From Devosia neptuniae (GTDB lineage Bacteria > Pseudomonadota > Alphaproteobacteria > Rhizobiales > Devosiaceae): 64,000 bases of DNA. The notes under the pieces were generated by a model. It saw only the letters and a program-made list of their open reading frames with translations, was not told the DNA's origin and did no database searches. The position numbers and the translations under genes are program-made. Below are positions 36,572-45,142 of this stretch, in pieces (the stretch's first letter is position 1; every line of letters starts with the position of its first letter). The stretch is taken from positions 1,550,001 through 1,614,000 of the forward strand of contig NZ_CP104965.1 of the NCBI RefSeq assembly GCF_025452235.1. The letters run 5' to 3'.

Positions 36572-37126
36572 ATGAATCTGCCCATGCCCGATCGCGTGGC
36601 CGAAAAGCGCCAGCGCATGCTGGTCGCGGCGCGGGATTTGTTTCTGCGCAATGGCTTGCGCGGCACGACAATGGAGGCCATTGCGCGGGCAGCGCATGTA
36701 GCCAAGCCGACGCTCTATGCCCAGTTTGCCGACAAGGACGCGGTGTTCAACGCTCTGGTCGAGACCATGGCGGGGGAAATCCATCAGGCGATCGATGGGG
36801 GATTGGCGAGCGAGGGCCCGGCAGCGGTGCGGATCGGGCGGGCGCTGGCGGATAAATATGGCTTGATGCTGCATTTGCTCGATGGCTCGCCCCATGCCGC
36901 GGAGATTTACACCGAACAGGCGCGCCAGCCGGCACAATACCAGGCGCTCGACCAGGCGGTGGAGGACAAGTTCACCGCCGTGCTGGACGAGGCGGGGATC
37001 GCGCAGCCGCGGGACCTGGCCCGGCTGGTGATCGCGGCGGCGTCGGGAATCGGGCGGAGTTATCGCGACGAGGCGAGCTTGCGGGCGGCGATCATGGTGC
37101 TGTGCGAGCGGGTGATCTTGGCGTAG
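36572..37126 (+). CDS. TetR/AcrR family transcriptional regulator
   Basis: This 184-residue regulator has the TetR helix-turn-helix at about residues 12-58 ('MLVAARDLFLRNGLRGTTME', 'ARAAHVAKPTLYAQFADKDA'). The C-terminal helical domain should bind a ligand and dimerise. The start at 36572 ('MNLPMPDRVAEKR') is preferred because an earlier in-frame start would lie inside the inverted repeat operator. It is divergent from the SDR reductase gene and likely controls it and itself. Confidence 0.88.
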   Translation: MNLPMPDRVAEKRQRMLVAARDLFLRNGLRGTTMEAIARAAHVAKPTLYAQFADKDAVFNALVETMAGEIHQAIDGGLASEGPAAVRIGRALADKYGLMLHLLDGSPHAAEIYTEQARQPAQYQALDQAVEDKFTAVLDEAGIAQPRDLARLVIAAASGIGRSYRDEASLRAAIMVLCERVILA

Positions 37127-37137
37127 CGGGTACCCGC

Positions 37138-37944
37138 TCAATGCGCCTCGTGGGCGTCGGCCACCCCGAGCAACCAATAGCCGGCGGCCTTGACCCATTC
37201 GGGATCGAAGCCGCGTTGCTCGGTGAGGTGGATGCGCACGGCTTTGCTCATCGAACTTTCGCCGGCGATATAGGCATAGGCATCGCCGGGCGGAAATTCG
37301 ATCTCGCGGAGAGTGTCAAGGATGAGGCTCGTGGTGCCGGCGGGCCGGCCGTTGCGGTGCACGTAATGCAGGACGAGATCGGCCTCGGTTTCGAAATGCT
37401 GTTCTTCGGCGAGGCTATCGACCTCGATGACGGCGACGATCTTGGCGCCGGCGGGCAGTTCCTCGATGCGGCGGCCAAGGGCGGGAAGGGCGGTTTCGTC
37501 GCCGGCCAGCAGATACCAGTCGAAGGCGGCGGGAATGACGAGCGAGCCGCGTGGGCCGCCGATGACCAGCTTGTCGCCCAGCGCGACTTTAGCGGCCCAA
37601 CTGGAGGCGGGGCCATCGCCATGCAGCACGAAATCGAGCACCAGCGTGCCGGCGGCCACGTCGAAATAGCGCGGGGTGTAGTCGCGCATTTCGGGCCGCA
37701 TGCCCTCGGGGAATTCGGCACCGCGCGGGCCGATCGGGGCCAGCATGGGCGCCACGCCCTCGGGAAAGAAGAAAGCCTTGATGTGGTCGGCGTGCCCGGC
37801 TGAGGCAAAGCCTGCCATGTCGCCCTTAAGCGTGATGCGGCGCATCAGCGGGGTAATGTCGGTGACATCGATCACCTCGAGCAGGCGCATGCGGGTTTCG
37901 TGCCGGACGCGTTGCGGGGCGCGGGCATCGGTGAGGCTGGACAT
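37138..37944 (-). CDS. Siderophore-interacting protein (FAD-dependent ferric-siderophore reductase)
   Basis: This 268-residue SIP/ViuB family flavoprotein has an FAD-binding barrel with 'MRDYTPRYFDVAAGTLVLDF' (R-x-Y-T), 'SSWAAKVALGDKLVIGGPRG', and an NAD(P)-binding domain with 'WYLLAGDETALPALGRRIEE' and 'YAYIAGESSMSKAVRIHLTE'. It reduces ferric siderophores in the cytosol to release iron. A TGA-N9-TCA box 17 bp upstream suggests iron control. No siderophore uptake genes are adjacent. Confidence 0.93.
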   Translation of the reverse strand: MSSLTDARAPQRVRHETRMRLLEVIDVTDITPLMRRITLKGDMAGFASAGHADHIKAFFFPEGVAPMLAPIGPRGAEFPEGMRPEMRDYTPRYFDVAAGTLVLDFVLHGDGPASSWAAKVALGDKLVIGGPRGSLVIPAAFDWYLLAGDETALPALGRRIEELPAGAKIVAVIEVDSLAEEQHFETEADLVLHYVHRNGRPAGTTSLILDTLREIEFPPGDAYAYIAGESSMSKAVRIHLTEQRGFDPEWVKAAGYWLLGVADAHEAH

Positions 37945-37960
37945 CGCGGTCTCGTATTCC

Positions 37961-37975
37961 TGAATAAACTAGTCA
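37961..37975 (-). promoter_or_regulatory. Candidate IRO box (RirA site) upstream of the siderophore-interacting protein
   Basis: The sequence TGA-ATAAACTAG-TCA fits the rhizobial iron-responsive operator TGA-N9-TCA exactly, and the symmetry extends outward (TCCTGA...TCAGGA, 37958-37978). It lies 17 bp before the start codon of an iron-release gene, the expected place for iron repression. The motif is short, so gene context carries much of the weight. Confidence 0.6.
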
Positions 37976-38109
37976 GGATTTATGCCAAGTGCGGGCGGCG
38001 ATCAAGTCACGTGCTGGAGACCGCAATGGTGTGGCATGTTGGCCTGTGCCATTGTCGCGCCAGTTTGGCGGCCTAAATTGGCGGCTTTGATAAAGACAAG
38101 GTTGATCAG

Positions 38110-39078
38110 ATGCGTAGCGTGGTGTTCGAGAAATATGGCGTGCCCGAGCAGGTGCTCAAGGTCGGGCAGCGGGACAGACCCGTGCCGGGCGCCGGACAGG
38201 CGCTGGTGCGGATGTCGCTGTCCCCGATCCATAACCACGATCTGATGACGGTGGCGGGGCTTTATGGCGTCAAGCCGCCGCTGCCTTGGGTGGGCGGCAC
38301 GGAAGCTGTCGGCGTGGTCGAGGCGCTGGGCGAGGGTGTGAGCAACCTTGCGGTCGGGCAGCGCGTGGCCGGCGGGGCGAGTCAGACCTGGGCAGACTAT
38401 TATCTGGTCGAAGCGGCGCGGGTCGTGCCGGTGCCCGATGGGGTGAGTGATGAGACGGCCTGCCAGCTGGTGTCGATGCCGCTCAGCGCCAAGATGATCA
38501 TTGCCGATCTGGGCATCCAGCCCGGGCAATGGATGGTGCAGAATGCCGGCAATGGCGCGGTGGGGAAGCTGGTGGCGCGGTTTGCCGCCGAGCAGGGTAT
38601 CCATGTGGTGAGCCTGGTGCGGCGCGACGAGACGGTGGCCGAGCTTGGCGCTTTGGGCATGAACACTGTGGTGTCCACCGCGAACGAAGATTGGCAGGAG
38701 CGGGTCAAGGCGGTTACCGGCGGCGCAGCTATTGTGCGCGGGCTGGATTCGCTGGGTGGCGACGGGCCCGAGCAGCTGTTTTCGGTGATGGCGGACGGCA
38801 GCGAATTGGTCAATTTTGGCGCCATGACGGGGCGACCGCTGCGGATTACGCCGGGCTCGCTGCTGTTCCGGCAGATGAAGGTGCGCGGCTTCTGGGGCAT
38901 GAAGCCCAATCTGCCGGCGGCCGATATCGGGCGCATGCTGGGCGAATTGGTCACACTCGCGGCCAAGGGTGAATTGGACCTGCCGGTCGATGGCGTGTTC
39001 GACCTGGAGCAGATTGCCGAGGCGGTGAAGGCCAGCGACGAGCCGGGCCGCAAGGGCAAGGTGGTGTTGCGGGGGTAG
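38110..39078 (+). CDS. Zinc-type alcohol dehydrogenase-like / 2-enoyl reductase (MDR family)
   Basis: This 322-residue medium-chain dehydrogenase/reductase begins 'MRSVVFEKYGVPEQVLKVGQ', has 'LPWVGGTEAVGVVEALGEGV', and a Rossmann site 'WMVQNAGNGAVGKLVARFAA'. It lacks the structural-zinc Cys cluster, and the overall pattern resembles mitochondrial-type trans-2-enoyl-CoA reductase or quinone reductase. It probably reduces enoyl or quinone substrates with NADPH. It is divergent from the siderophore-interacting gene. Confidence 0.86.
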   Translation: MRSVVFEKYGVPEQVLKVGQRDRPVPGAGQALVRMSLSPIHNHDLMTVAGLYGVKPPLPWVGGTEAVGVVEALGEGVSNLAVGQRVAGGASQTWADYYLVEAARVVPVPDGVSDETACQLVSMPLSAKMIIADLGIQPGQWMVQNAGNGAVGKLVARFAAEQGIHVVSLVRRDETVAELGALGMNTVVSTANEDWQERVKAVTGGAAIVRGLDSLGGDGPEQLFSVMADGSELVNFGAMTGRPLRITPGSLLFRQMKVRGFWGMKPNLPAADIGRMLGELVTLAAKGELDLPVDGVFDLEQIAEAVKASDEPGRKGKVVLRG

Positions 39079-39083
39079 GACAA

Positions 39084-39124
39084 CCCACCGGGTCATACCC
39101 GCGAAAGCGGGATGACTCCGTGGG
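39084..39124. repeat. Short hairpin repeat, family F
   Basis: A 41-bp imperfect inverted repeat around CCCGCGAAAGCGGG, with flanking GGTCAT/ATGACT and CCCAC/GTGGG. It matches the dispersed 'GTCATCCCGCTTTCGCGGGTATGAC' type repeat of many Alphaproteobacteria. It sits between convergent genes and could end transcription. Confidence 0.72.
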
Positions 39125-39130
39125 TGGGGC

Positions 39131-40039
39131 CTATTCAGCCGCCGCCGGCTGGTATTCGGCGCTGAGGTTGAATCTGGCGAGCAGTTCCAGCAGCCCTACC
39201 ATGTCGTCATTGGGCGCGATCAAGCTTTCAAACGAGACCGGGGCGCCGATGGGGGTGATCTCGAACTGGTAGAAGCCATTGGGCTTGGGGAAATCATTGA
39301 CGAAGCGGGTCAATGCGGCTTTGGAGCTGGCGTTGATCTGGCTCTCGGGCTGCGCCTCGATCAGCGCGACGATGGTTTTCTGCGTGGCGGCGATGGCGGG
39401 GCGCGGGTCCTCGTCATAGGGCAGGTTACCCACCAGGACCGGGACCGCGAAGGCGGTGAAGAGGCCCCGATTGTCGAGCGTCAGGCTGAGCTTTTCGACA
39501 TTGCCGCGGAGGTAATCGGTGGGCTCGGCGGGCGCATCGGGGATGTCGCTCACGCCGGCGAGCCGGGCCTTGATCGTGAGGCTGCCCAGCGCGGGCATGG
39601 TCATGCTCAGATCGTCGAGGTTGAAAACCCCGCTCGCTTCGTCCCAGGAATAGGCCAGGTGCAGGTCGAACGGGGCCTGCTGGGTCTCCAGGATATAGGC
39701 GGTCAGGGGGCTATCGTCCATTTCGGGCGAGACGCGGATATTGGTGACGCTCAGCTCCAGCTTGGCCGGGCGGCTATGGCCGGCAATGGCGCCGAACAGG
39801 TCGTCAACTTCCAGCGTGATCTGGCCGATGGCCGTGCGGGAATAGGAGGCGCCGAAATAGGTATTGGTGACCACGCAGCCGGTCGCCGTGTCCTCGATGC
39901 GGCTGTCGGGGCCGCGCGTCAGCATGCCCAAAGTATCGAACAGGCTCGTGCAGTCGGTGGGCACGGGCTCCTCGACCTGCGCCCAGGCGGGAGCGGCCAG
40001 CAGGGCAAGCGCGAGCGGGGCGAGGGCAAGAGGGCGCAT
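39131..40039 (-). CDS. Secreted/periplasmic protein of unknown function
   Basis: This 302-residue protein has a signal peptide ('MRPLALAPLALALLAAPAWA', cleaved before QVEE). The mature part is rich in beta strands with regular Leu/Val spacing ('GQITLEVDDLFGAIAG', 'KLELSVTNIRVSP', 'FNLDDLSMTMPALGSLTIKA'), like an amphipathic repeat or lipid-binding fold. Two cysteines are present ('TDCTSLF', 'TGCVVTN'). No family was recognised. It lies 23 bp downstream of the SAF oxidoreductase gene on the same strand. Confidence 0.72.
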   Translation of the reverse strand: MRPLALAPLALALLAAPAWAQVEEPVPTDCTSLFDTLGMLTRGPDSRIEDTATGCVVTNTYFGASYSRTAIGQITLEVDDLFGAIAGHSRPAKLELSVTNIRVSPEMDDSPLTAYILETQQAPFDLHLAYSWDEASGVFNLDDLSMTMPALGSLTIKARLAGVSDIPDAPAEPTDYLRGNVEKLSLTLDNRGLFTAFAVPVLVGNLPYDEDPRPAIAATQKTIVALIEAQPESQINASSKAALTRFVNDFPKPNGFYQFEITPIGAPVSFESLIAPNDDMVGLLELLARFNLSAEYQPAAAE

Positions 40040-40062
40040 CGGAATACTCCAGTCGGGCGGGA

Positions 40063-41379
40063 TCAGATCAGGCCCAACATCTTGTCCTGCAATTGGCGCA
40101 GGGCGAAGAGGCGGGTGGATGTGTCGGGCTGGCTGTTGGCGGCGGTGAGCAATTCGCCCTTCTTGACGGCTGCGGTGACCTTGCCGCCTTCGAGCAGGCC
40201 GACGGGGACGGCCTTTTTGGCGCGGGCATCGCCCACTGTCATGGTGAAGGAGCGGTAGCAGGTTTCCCCGATGGCATCATAGGTCTCGCCCACGGCCAGA
40301 TCGCGCTTGGCAACGGCGCAAACTTCGGCGACGGGATTGGGCAGGGGCACCATGTCGGGCTTGCCCTGCAACATGATGCGCGCGGCGGTGAGCGGGACCT
40401 CAAGGCTGGTCAGGTGATAGGGGCGGAAGAAGGCGTAATAGGGCCCGTGCCCGATATGCAGGTCATCCATGCGCTCGATGATGCGGGGATGCTCGGGTTT
40501 GACGATGACGAATACGCCGGGGGCAACGCCCTTGCCGACGGTGAAATCCACCACGCCCATTTTGTTGAGAATGCCGCCATCGGATTTGGGGATCAGCACC
40601 TTGGCCATGTCGTCGCGGTCCGCGGCGGGGCCGTGCATGCCGGGCACGTCGGGGACCAGGCCCGTGGCATTGGCGATGGCGCACATCTCGACCATGGTCT
40701 TGGAGCCATCGACGAATTCGACCAGCATGCGCGGGTTCATATTGCGGCGCTCGGCTTCTTCCCGATAGTCGTCGGGCACGGCGTCGTGCTTGAGCGGATT
40801 GTTCTTGCCCTTGCCGGCGGCAACGATGGGCAGGCCGAGCGCGGAAACGAATTCGATCAGCTCCATGCAGGAGCTGGGTTCATCCCCCGCGCCGACGGAA
40901 TAGACGACGCCGAGCCGGTCGGCCTGGGCTTTGAGATAGGGGCCGATGGTGACGTCGGCTTCCACATTCATCATCACCAGATGCTTGCCATGTTCCATGG
41001 CGAGCAGGTCGTAATCGGCGGCGACGCCCGGCTTGCCGGTGGCGTCGATGACCACATCGATATTGGGGGTGGTGACCAGAGTTTCGGCCGAGGTGATGGC
41101 GATCTTGCCCGCTTCGATGGCGGCGGTCGCCTGGGCGGGACTGTCGGCGACCTTGCCCTTGGAATCCTCGCCATAGGCAATGGTCATGGCGTGCAGCGCC
41201 GTATGGGGGCGGCGGGTGGCAATCGCTGCCATTTCGATGCCAGCCATCAGGCTCATCTGGGTGACGAGGTCGGTGCCCATTTCGCCCGAGCCGATGACGC
41301 CGACGCGGATCGGCTTGCCAGTTTCAGCGCGGGCGGCGAGGTCGCGGGCCAGCCCGGTGAGGGCGATATTGGTGGTCAT
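40063..41379 (-). CDS. NAD(P)-binding oxidoreductase with SAF domain (homoserine dehydrogenase-like)
   Basis: This 438-residue protein has an N-terminal Rossmann fold ('RVGVIGSGEMGTDLVTQMSL'), a central homoserine dehydrogenase-like part ('VDVVIDATGKPGVAADYDLL', 'YSVGAGDEPSSCMELIEFVS') and a C-terminal SAF domain (about 345-425) of the kind found in antifreeze-like and FlgA proteins. This architecture is often annotated as SAF domain-containing or 'flagellar biosynthesis FlgA-like', but it is an enzyme, probably acting on branched sugars or apiose/lactone derivatives. The true substrate is unknown. It is divergent from the chemotaxis block. Confidence 0.82.
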   Translation of the reverse strand: MTTNIALTGLARDLAARAETGKPIRVGVIGSGEMGTDLVTQMSLMAGIEMAAIATRRPHTALHAMTIAYGEDSKGKVADSPAQATAAIEAGKIAITSAETLVTTPNIDVVIDATGKPGVAADYDLLAMEHGKHLVMMNVEADVTIGPYLKAQADRLGVVYSVGAGDEPSSCMELIEFVSALGLPIVAAGKGKNNPLKHDAVPDDYREEAERRNMNPRMLVEFVDGSKTMVEMCAIANATGLVPDVPGMHGPAADRDDMAKVLIPKSDGGILNKMGVVDFTVGKGVAPGVFVIVKPEHPRIIERMDDLHIGHGPYYAFFRPYHLTSLEVPLTAARIMLQGKPDMVPLPNPVAEVCAVAKRDLAVGETYDAIGETCYRSFTMTVGDARAKKAVPVGLLEGGKVTAAVKKGELLTAANSQPDTSTRLFALRQLQDKMLGLI

Positions 41380-41555
41380 GGCAGTTCCAGAACAGGTTTA
41401 CCCGATGGGTTATCCCCCTCCCGACCCATCCGGCAAGGGCATCAATGCCGCATTACGCCAGAAACGCGCGGGAACCGTTGATCCGCTTAGCACTTCTTAA
41501 ACCGTTCCAAGGGAGACTGCGCATCGGAGAAGTACTCCGGGGGCAGTCAATCATC

Positions 41556-41843
41556 ATGGTCAGCAAGGCCAAGAAAACCGTCGCTTTGCCTGCGGTCGTG
41601 GACCTGGACTCGCTTGATGCGATCCGGGACGGGCTGCTCGATGCCGTGGAGGATGGCTCCGTTTCTGTCGCAGCCGACGGGGTGCAGCGGGTATCGACCA
41701 ATGCCCTCTTCATGCTGATCAGCGCCGCCGGGACCGCCCAGCGCAACAATTTCGATTTTACCATTTTGCAGCCGAGCGCGGCCATGACCGCAGCGATCGA
41801 GCGCCTGGGCCTCGGGGCCCAGTTCAAGGGGATGATGAGATAA
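41556..41843 (+). CDS. STAS domain protein at the head of the chemotaxis operon
   Basis: This 95-residue protein has the STAS fold pattern: 'VALPAVVDLDSLDAIRDGLL', 'VSVAADGVQRVSTNALFMLI', 'NFDFTILQPSAAMTAAIERL'. The 'VSTNAL' motif occupies the usual phosphorylatable Ser/Thr position of anti-anti-sigma proteins. Rhizobial che operons carry a similar small gene before cheY1, so it is probably a chemotaxis accessory protein. The start at 41556 was chosen because upstream codons are intergenic. It overlaps cheY by TAATG. Confidence 0.85.
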   Translation: MVSKAKKTVALPAVVDLDSLDAIRDGLLDAVEDGSVSVAADGVQRVSTNALFMLISAAGTAQRNNFDFTILQPSAAMTAAIERLGLGAQFKGMMR

Positions 41844-42211
41844 TGACGGCTTTGCGGGTTCTGACGGTCGACGATTCGCGCACGATTTTGGCCATGCTGC
41901 ACCACACCCTCAGCAATGCGGGCTTCGAGGTGCTGCAGGCCGAGGATGGCAAGCAGGGGCTCGACCTGCTCAAGACCCAGGATTTCGACGTCATCATCAC
42001 CGATATCAACATGCCGGTGATGGATGGCATTGAATTCATCCGCCATGTGCGGGCCACCGGCCAGCACCAGAGCCTGCCCATCCTGATCCTGACCACCGAA
42101 ACCAGCCAGGACAAGCGCGACCAGGGCAAGGCCGCCGGCGGCACGGGCTGGATCGTCAAGCCGTTCGACCCCGAAAAGCTGATCAGCGTCATCCATCGCG
42201 TCGTCCACTAG
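41843..42211 (+). CDS. cheY: Chemotaxis response regulator CheY1
   Basis: This 122-residue single-domain receiver has the acidic pair Asp10/Asp11 ('LTVDDSRTI'), phosphoacceptor Asp54 ('IITDINMPVMDG'), conserved Thr84 and Lys106 ('IVKPFDP'). It has no output domain, so it acts by binding the flagellar motor or, as in rhizobial systems, as a phosphate sink. The start overlaps the STAS stop by one base. A second CheY is encoded at 56335. Confidence 0.94.
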   Translation: MTALRVLTVDDSRTILAMLHHTLSNAGFEVLQAEDGKQGLDLLKTQDFDVIITDINMPVMDGIEFIRHVRATGQHQSLPILILTTETSQDKRDQGKAAGGTGWIVKPFDPEKLISVIHRVVH

Positions 42212-42252
42212 TTTTTATAAGCCGAGAACCCAGAAGGGTTGAATAAGCGCAG

Positions 42253-44535
42253 ATGAGCGATCTCGACGACTTCAAGGCCACCTATTTTGACGAGTGTTCC
42301 GAGCTGCTGACCGAGCTCGAGGAACAATTCGCCGCCATCGAAGCAGGCGAGCGCGATGCCGACCGGCTCAATGCCGTGTTCCGCGCCATCCATTCGATCA
42401 AGGGCGGAGCCGGGGCCTTCGGCTTTTCGGCGCTGGTGGGCTTTGCCCATGCCTATGAAACGCTGCTCGACTATGTGCGCGACGGCCGCATCGAGATGAG
42501 CGACGACGTCGTCACGCTGTGTATCCGCGCCAATGATATCGTGGCCGATCACGTCAAGGCGGTGCAGACCGGGGACGTGCTGCCGGCCGACTACGGCATG
42601 GACGAAAAGGCGCGGTTCGATGCGCTGGCGCGGGGCGATGTGGCTTCCGAGGATGACGAGGGCGGCGAGCCGATCGACGATTTCGACATCGAATTTACCC
42701 CAGTCATGGTCAATTTCGACGCTGCTGACGAGGAGCTAGCGAGCGACGCGTTCGACGCGCCGCCAATGGCTCCCGAGCCCGGGCATTGGGAAATCAATTT
42801 CAGGCCGCATCAGGCGCTTTATGCGCGGGCCAATGATCCACTGCTGCTGTTCCGTGAATTGGCGGCTTTGGGCGAAATGAGCGTGCGCGCCATTGTCGGC
42901 GACATTCCGCCGCTGTCGGATTTTGAGCCGTTTGCCGTCTATTGCTCGTGGGAGATCACCCTGATCTCGCCAGCGCTCACCGAAGCGATGATCCGCGAAG
43001 TGTTCGAATTCGTCGAGGGCGACTGCGATATTTCAGTGGTGCAGCTGGGCGCCGATATTGCGTTCGATCTGGCCGACACGGCGCCGATAACGGCACCCGA
43101 GCCGGGTCTTTCCGATCTCCTGGCGCTGGCCGATGACGAGGTCGAAGCCTTGCTCGATTTCGCGCTGGAGAGCCCGGCCGCTGCCGAGCCGGTTGCGGCG
43201 CCGGAACTGGTAGAGGAGACGTCGACGCTCAGTTTTGCCGCGCTGGCTGAAACGATCAAGCCGAGTGCGCCGGTGGTGGCGCGGCGGGCGCCCGAAGCGC
43301 TCAAGCCAGCGGCGACCGTGGCTGCCGATCCCGACGATACTGGCGCGCGCAGCGTTGGCGTGCAGTCGATCCGCGTCGATCTCGATAAGGTCGATCGCGT
43401 GGTCAATATGGTGGGCGAATTGGTCATCACCCAATCCATGCTGACCCAGCAGATGGATGAGACGCTGCGTGCCCGCTATACCGAATTGGTGCGCGGGCTC
43501 GAGGTTCTGGCCCAGACCACGCGCGGTCTGCAGGATTCGGTGATGGCGATCCGCGCCCAGCCCGTCAAATCGGTATTTTCGCGCATGCCGCGCCTGGTGC
43601 GCGAGCTGGCGCAGAAGACGGGCAAGAAGATCAAGCTCGAGACCATTGGCGAGAACACCGAAATCGACAAGACGGTGATCGAGCAGCTCAGCGATCCGCT
43701 GACCCATATGGTGCGCAATTCGGCCGACCATGGCATCGAGACGCCGGACAAGCGCTCGGCGCGTGGCAAGGGCGAAATCGGCACAATCCGGCTGAGCGCC
43801 GAGCAGGCCGGCGGCAATATCCTGATCATCGTCGAGGACGATGGCGGCGGCATCAATCGCGAGCGCGTGCTGCAGGTGGCGCGCGACAAGGGCATCGTGG
43901 CGCCGGACGTCAATCCGAGCGACGAGCAGATCGACCAGCTGATCTTTGCGCCGGGCTTTTCGACGGCCAGCGAAGTCAGCGACATTTCCGGCCGCGGCGT
44001 CGGCATGGATGTGGTGCTGAGCAATATCAAAAAGATTGGCGGCTCGGTGCATGTCCGCTCCTGGACCGGCAAGGGCACGCGCATGACGCTGCGCCTGCCG
44101 CTGACCCTGGCGGTGCTCGATGTGATGCTGGTCAAGGTCGGCGACTCGCCATACGTGGTGCCGCTCTCCTCGATCGTAGAAACCATTCAGTGCTCGCGCG
44201 CCGCTTTCGAGCGGGTGCCGAGCGGTGGCAAGGTGCTGCAGGTGCGGGGCGAATATGTGCAGGTCATTGACCTGGCCGAACGCTTTGCCCTCAACACCCA
44301 GACCGAGGCGGATAACCGCTTCGTCGTGCTGTGCGAGGCCGAGGGCAGCCACAAGGTGGCCCTGATCGTCGATGACATTATCGGCCAGCAGCAAGTCGTG
44401 ATCAAATCGCTGGAAGAGAATTTCGAACGGGTCGAAGGCATTGCCGGCGGCACGATCCTGGGCGACGGCAATGTCGCTCTCATCGTGGACGTGCAGGGGC
44501 TCAAGACCACGTTGATGCATAAAACCGCAGCCTAG
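42253..44535 (+). CDS. cheA: Chemotaxis histidine kinase CheA
   Basis: This 760-residue kinase contains all expected domains. P1 has the phosphorylated His47 ('FRAIHSIKGGAGAFGF'). A P2-like CheY/CheB-binding segment lies at about 180-280, then an Ala/Glu-rich linker. The P3 dimerisation helices are at about 375-430. P4 ATPase has the N box 'MVRNSADHGIETPD', G1 'VEDDGGGINRERV' and G2 'ISGRGVGMDVV'. P5 is the CheW-like coupling domain (about 620-755). It follows cheY1 by 41 bp and precedes cheW by 62 bp in one transcript. Confidence 0.96.
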   Translation: MSDLDDFKATYFDECSELLTELEEQFAAIEAGERDADRLNAVFRAIHSIKGGAGAFGFSALVGFAHAYETLLDYVRDGRIEMSDDVVTLCIRANDIVADHVKAVQTGDVLPADYGMDEKARFDALARGDVASEDDEGGEPIDDFDIEFTPVMVNFDAADEELASDAFDAPPMAPEPGHWEINFRPHQALYARANDPLLLFRELAALGEMSVRAIVGDIPPLSDFEPFAVYCSWEITLISPALTEAMIREVFEFVEGDCDISVVQLGADIAFDLADTAPITAPEPGLSDLLALADDEVEALLDFALESPAAAEPVAAPELVEETSTLSFAALAETIKPSAPVVARRAPEALKPAATVAADPDDTGARSVGVQSIRVDLDKVDRVVNMVGELVITQSMLTQQMDETLRARYTELVRGLEVLAQTTRGLQDSVMAIRAQPVKSVFSRMPRLVRELAQKTGKKIKLETIGENTEIDKTVIEQLSDPLTHMVRNSADHGIETPDKRSARGKGEIGTIRLSAEQAGGNILIIVEDDGGGINRERVLQVARDKGIVAPDVNPSDEQIDQLIFAPGFSTASEVSDISGRGVGMDVVLSNIKKIGGSVHVRSWTGKGTRMTLRLPLTLAVLDVMLVKVGDSPYVVPLSSIVETIQCSRAAFERVPSGGKVLQVRGEYVQVIDLAERFALNTQTEADNRFVVLCEAEGSHKVALIVDDIIGQQQVVIKSLEENFERVEGIAGGTILGDGNVALIVDVQGLKTTLMHKTAA

Positions 44536-44597
44536 GCTGCCCGGAAAACTGTCAGTACTGCGTAGCCATCCAGAAGGACGGCAGAAAGGCAAAAACC

Positions 44598-45083
44598 ATG
44601 GAAGCGCTCGGGCTTCGAGACGATATCGGCGACAAGACCCTGGCCGCCCACAATAGCCTGCAATTGATCGCCTTTTCGATCGGCGAGCAGACCTATGGGG
44701 TTGAAATCACCACGGTACGGGAAATCCGCGCCTGGAACGGGGCGACGCCCCTGCCCAATACCCGCGAATTCGTGCGCGGCGTGATCAATCTGCGCGGCAC
44801 GATCGTGCCGATCTTCGATCTGCGCGCCCGCTTCGGCGATGGCCAGACTTCGCCCACCAAGAACCATGTCGTGGTGGTGATGAGCGTGGGCGACAAATGG
44901 GTCGGCATCCTGGTCGATGCGGTGAGCGATATCCTGACCGTTTCGCGCGACGACATCCACAATGTGCCCGAAGGCAATTCCATCGACACCGAATTGCTCA
45001 ACGGCATCGTGACCCATGACAGCCGCATGGTCGGGCTGATCGACCTGCACGCCGTGGTGTCGGGCGCCAAGATGGACGCCTAA
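44598..45083 (+). CDS. cheW: Chemotaxis coupling protein CheW
   Basis: This 161-residue adaptor links receptors to CheA. The CheW fold is clear: 'LQLIAFSIGEQTYGVEITTV', 'GVINLRGTIVPIFDLRARFG' (the receptor/CheA-contact GxxNLRG motif) and 'GLIDLHAVVSG' at the end. It is the last gene of the first chemotaxis block; a strong terminator follows at 45108. Confidence 0.95.
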   Translation: MEALGLRDDIGDKTLAAHNSLQLIAFSIGEQTYGVEITTVREIRAWNGATPLPNTREFVRGVINLRGTIVPIFDLRARFGDGQTSPTKNHVVVVMSVGDKWVGILVDAVSDILTVSRDDIHNVPEGNSIDTELLNGIVTHDSRMVGLIDLHAVVSGAKMDA

Positions 45084-45107
45084 GGCGTTCAGCAGAATTG
45101 GAATGCA

Positions 45108-45137
45108 AAAGGGCGCCCCGTGGCGCCCTTTGTTTTT
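45108..45137 (+). terminator. Intrinsic terminator after cheW
   Basis: A perfect 10-bp stem AAAGGGCGCC-ccgt-GGCGCCCTTT is followed by GTTTTT on the plus strand. It closes the STAS-cheY-cheA-cheW operon. The complementary run on the minus side (TTTTGC) may also stop the convergent AraC-type gene. Confidence 0.88.
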
Positions 45138-45142
45138 GGGCA

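Noticed and set aside
40093..41481. Plus-strand 462-codon open frame across the SAF oxidoreductase
   Set aside because: Antisense shadow, Gly/His/Asp-rich; the minus strand has clear Rossmann and SAF features.
43033..44592. 519-codon open frame antisense to cheA
   Set aside because: Shadow of the CheA codons; composition is His/Gln/Arg-rich without motifs.
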